Made by a program: the position numbers and the translations under genes
Shown: in pieces, positions 61,502 to 64,000 of the stretch
Numbering within the stretch: position 1 is the first letter of the stretch
Layout: each line of letters begins with the position of its first letter
Assembly: GCA_951799425.1 (NCBI GenBank)
Contig: OX637405.1
Location: forward strand, 23,883,371 to 23,947,370
Reading direction: 5' to 3'
From: Ilex aquifolium
Lineage: Eukaryota; Streptophyta; Magnoliopsida; Aquifoliales; Aquifoliaceae
DNA length: 64,000 bases
Notes under the pieces: model-generated
Databases searched by the model: none
Seen by the model: only the letters and a program-made list of their open reading frames with translations
Told to the model about the DNA's origin: nothing

Positions 61502-62950
61502 ATTCTAATATTCAAATTGTAAGATGTTTTAATAGAGAAACACTTAAAAGAGCTTTCCACAATATCCTCATATCCAGAAACAACTGTTAGAACTCAGAAC
61601 GAGCAAAGCTTGATATTAGGAAGAACTAGTTCAAGGTCAAACAATCACATATCAAAAAACGAAACGACGAGAAAAGTTACCAAAAGATTTGGCTGAATAT
61701 ACAGAACTTCTGCAAATATAGATTTTTAACCAATAAGTTCAAGAGTATAGAACTTTGTGAAAAAGAATTTTTCGATATTCGTCATAAACTTGGAAAATGC
61801 AGTAAAATAATGAAATTCAGCAAAAAAATCTGAAATATTGACCAAGTTTAAACAAAATAAAATTGGAATTACAACAAAAAAACATTAACAACATTCTTAA
61901 ATGGGCCAAAAATAAAATAAAAAAACCCAAATTATAGGCACACTAAGGCAATCTAATTTCTTTTAATAAAGAGTAGAGAGTTGAGTAATCTACATCAAAT
62001 TGGCCAAATTACAGCACATTTTGAAATTCGGTTGTAAATCTTGAAATTTCACAAAAAATCTTCCAAAACAACGAATCTAGTAATCTGTATGCAACCTTGT
62101 CCTTTGAAAATCTTGTAATTCTTTTGCTTCAAATTCAAACACAGCCATAATTTGAAATTTCGTTTGGCCCAAATCAGAGAAAATGCAAATCAGAATCTTG
62201 GTTCATAAGAAAAATGGCTCTAATAATATTGATAAGCAATTTCTAAAAATCAACTATCTAAATTCAGCCCAAAAAAATATCGGTCAAGTACTGTTCCCAT
62301 CACACTTGCGAATTAACCTAAATTCCTACACCCAAAACCATGTCTAAAATTAAAAATCTGAGTTTGGCAGCATGAAATTGAGGTCCCAATTCCATGCTTC
62401 CAAGCGCAGTGTAAATCCCAAGTTGCCCAATCCCAATTAACTTATACAGTAGGCACCCAAAAATATCATAAGAACGCAATGCCCAAGCAGATTCATCTGA
62501 ACTGTCAGAAGAAAAAGAATTTTCTCGCCGGAGCAGACCACTCAGACATTTACAATATAAATCAGTGATAAGAATTGAAAAACCATAAAGTAATTGAACA
62601 GTGAAGTTGAAAAAACACTGAGGTGAATTAAAGTGGAATTGAACTTACGTATACGGTGGACCCGGGGCTAATGGAAGAAGCGATCATAGAAGACTGAGAA
62701 AGCCAAATTTTGCAGCCTTTGGAGTCCACAACCTCGCCAACATCCTCTGTGACTCTGCCAATCACTAAAGTTTTCACAATAAGAGATGGGTATTTCAAGG
62801 GAGCTTCATCTAGAGCGGACAGAGTTCTTCTTCACTGAATTCAACATCTGGGTTTGGCGTCAAATGTGAGGATGACGATGGTGAAGTCTGGTCAGAGTGT
62901 GAGAGCTTTGATGAAGCTGTCTTCGAGTGTTTCTTGGTTTTTGAAGGCAT

Positions 62951-63841
62951 TGAAACTAAGGAAATATAGAAAAGTATAAATACCCACAGGAGTAAGCTAA
63001 ATTCTGTTTCTGGGTTGGGCGTGAAGAGAGCGGAATTTAAACCCTTTTTTAGGCTTTTGGCAGAATGCTGCGTGGAAGATGTACAGTAGACGATGGACAG
63101 TGGCTTGCTGCGAGCCTGCGACTGCGACTGAGAGAGATGAACTGCTAATGTGGGAAGGTGGTCCGACGGGATGACTGGCGAGTAGTGAGGTGGTCCAGAG
63201 ACGCAGAAGCAGTGAGAGAGAAAGGGGTGGAGCCAGAAATATACGTCAGGGGGCAAAATATAGAAAATAATTCATTAGTTGATAAAAAAATTAAGACTCA
63301 ATATAAAATTAGTGTAAATTGTATTACTAGTTCTTGAAGTTTGCCGCTGGTTAAATATTAGTGAAACTTTTAATTTCATTAATTTAATCTTAAAAATTCA
63401 CTCATTGCATTCTCACACTAATTTTTGTCCTAATTAATAAAATTACTATCGTTTCTATCCAAGAAAAAATCATTGACAAAAATTATAAGGAAGAATTACA
63501 CCAAGGCCTTCTAATGTTTACCACTTAGTTACTCAGATCTTCTGACATTTAAAATATTATATATAGACACCCTAAAATTTGTACGTTCGTAACAGTTAGA
63601 CATATGCTCTCAATGGTTAGTATATTCATTAGTAAATTACACATAGAGCCCCTAAAGTTTGTAGACGTGTAATACTTAAACTCTTCAAATTTAAAATATT
63701 ATACTTAAACAAAAAATACTCCAATTAAAGATAGAATATCAAATATTTTAAATTTTCCAACTAAAATTCATGTTATGTTATGATATTTATTAAAATAAAA
63801 TCAAAAATAAAAATCTAATTTTTTCTTAAAAAATCTTAATT
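62951..63841. other. Upstream of the CIP111-like gene, then AT-rich spacer
   Basis: 62951-63250 is the former promoter and leader of the CIP111 copy; the open frame running upstream of its ATG is leader read-through. From 63251 on it is AT-rich with no gene. Confidence 0.45.
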
Positions 63842-63875
63842 AGAACATGAATTTTATAACCAAAATTCATGTTCT
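63842..63875. repeat. Perfect 14-bp-arm hairpin
   Basis: AGAACATGAATTTT and its exact reverse complement are separated by 6 bases. A similar AAATTCATGTTATG piece lies at 63768. Possibly a foldback relic; no terminator role is implied in plant DNA. Confidence 0.6.
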
Positions 63876-64000
63876 ATTATAAATGATTTAGACTCTTTGT
63901 TTGATTTTTTAGTTTTATTTCAATAGTTAGTATAATTGTATACTAATTATGAGTTTTTAAGAAAGAAAGAAATTTTTATTTTTGTTTTTTTGGTCTAAGT

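Larger units (their letters stand above)
57860..62950 (-). pseudogene. CIP111: 5' part of a CIP111/AFG2-type AAA-ATPase gene, decayed
   Basis: CIP111 (Arabidopsis calmodulin-interacting protein; yeast Afg2/Drg1, human AFG2A family) is an AAA ATPase; the family acts in late 60S ribosome maturation. Exon 1 is 62950-62649 (MPSKTKKHSK... GCKIWLSQSSM), exon 2 is 61131-60973 (VSLAYSGKN... CFVLATVFPSCK, 53 codons) and exon 3 is 59563-57860 (VLKNGVRLSSSLSCMMGCP... KEYAILKDII). Splice sites are good (TAC|GTAAGT; GACAG|GTC; AAG|GTTTGA; GCAG|GTT; AAG|GTATTT). Exon 1 is one base short of frame near 62810. Exon 3 is split by a 797-bp hAT-like insertion, shifts frame near 58310 and has a TAA near 58245. 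Only the N-terminal substrate-binding part is present; both AAA domains are absent from the window. A functional copy presumably exists elsewhere. Sequencing error cannot explain the insertion. Confidence 0.8.

Noticed and set aside
62951-63256. N-terminal extension of the CIP111-like frame
   Set aside because: The family starts at MPSK; the upstream part reads as leader.

Overview
This is nuclear DNA of a flowering plant, most likely a eudicot. It is AT-rich and dominated by plant LTR retrotransposons (Tat, Tekay/Del-like chromovirus and copia lineages), with tRNA-derived SINEs, a LINE tail, and hAT-like and Mutator-like small transposons. I support only two host loci: one CC-NBS-LRR resistance gene and one decayed copy of a CIP111-type AAA-ATPase gene. 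The species cannot be named from what is here.

Region by region. 204-13834 is one very young Tat-lineage Ty3/gypsy element on the minus strand: 685-bp LTRs with 3 differences, a perfect 5-bp target duplication, primer site, polypurine tract, gag, protease, RT, two RNases H and integrase. Its 3' third carries two paralogous genes on the opposite (+) strand, with intron-like gaps, and sets of palindromic tandem repeats where the two opposed coding systems converge. 13840-16992 is AT-rich spacer with hairpin transposon relics. 16993-21054 is an apparently intact CC-NBS-LRR gene (minus, two exons) with two small in-frame tandem duplications.

21564-46541 is a pile of old elements. A Tat copy (+) carries a complete-ended copia inserted in its RT region (24374-30861, TSD TTACA). 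It abuts a truncated chromovirus (minus, 31559-38054) with a SINE in its 2.7-kb LTR. That in turn abuts a truncated Tat (minus, 38055-44986), whose gag holds a 3.6-kb solo LTR full of hairpin repeats. This Tat lies in the integrase of a copia (minus, 44987-46541). 46542-54930 is a duplicated district: the copia leader appears three times, its LTR twice in full plus one short remnant, and flanking host sequence and spacers recur, with a SINE among them. 54930-57171 holds a CCA/CCG-rich array of about 520 bp inside a hAT-like small element, within a wider inverted repeat.

57860-62950 (minus) is the 5' part of a CIP111/AFG2-type gene. Three exons are recognisable, but it has reading-frame damage, a 797-bp hAT-like insertion in exon 3, a LINE tail in intron 2 and a Mutator-type MITE in intron 1. 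No AAA-domain exons are seen in the window, so it looks like a dead or cut-off copy. The rest to 64000 is AT-rich spacer.

The most unusual object is the young Tat element with its pair of antisense genes. Antisense placement lets introns survive an RNA-mediated life cycle, and the two transcription units would run towards each other into hairpin-forming tandem repeats.
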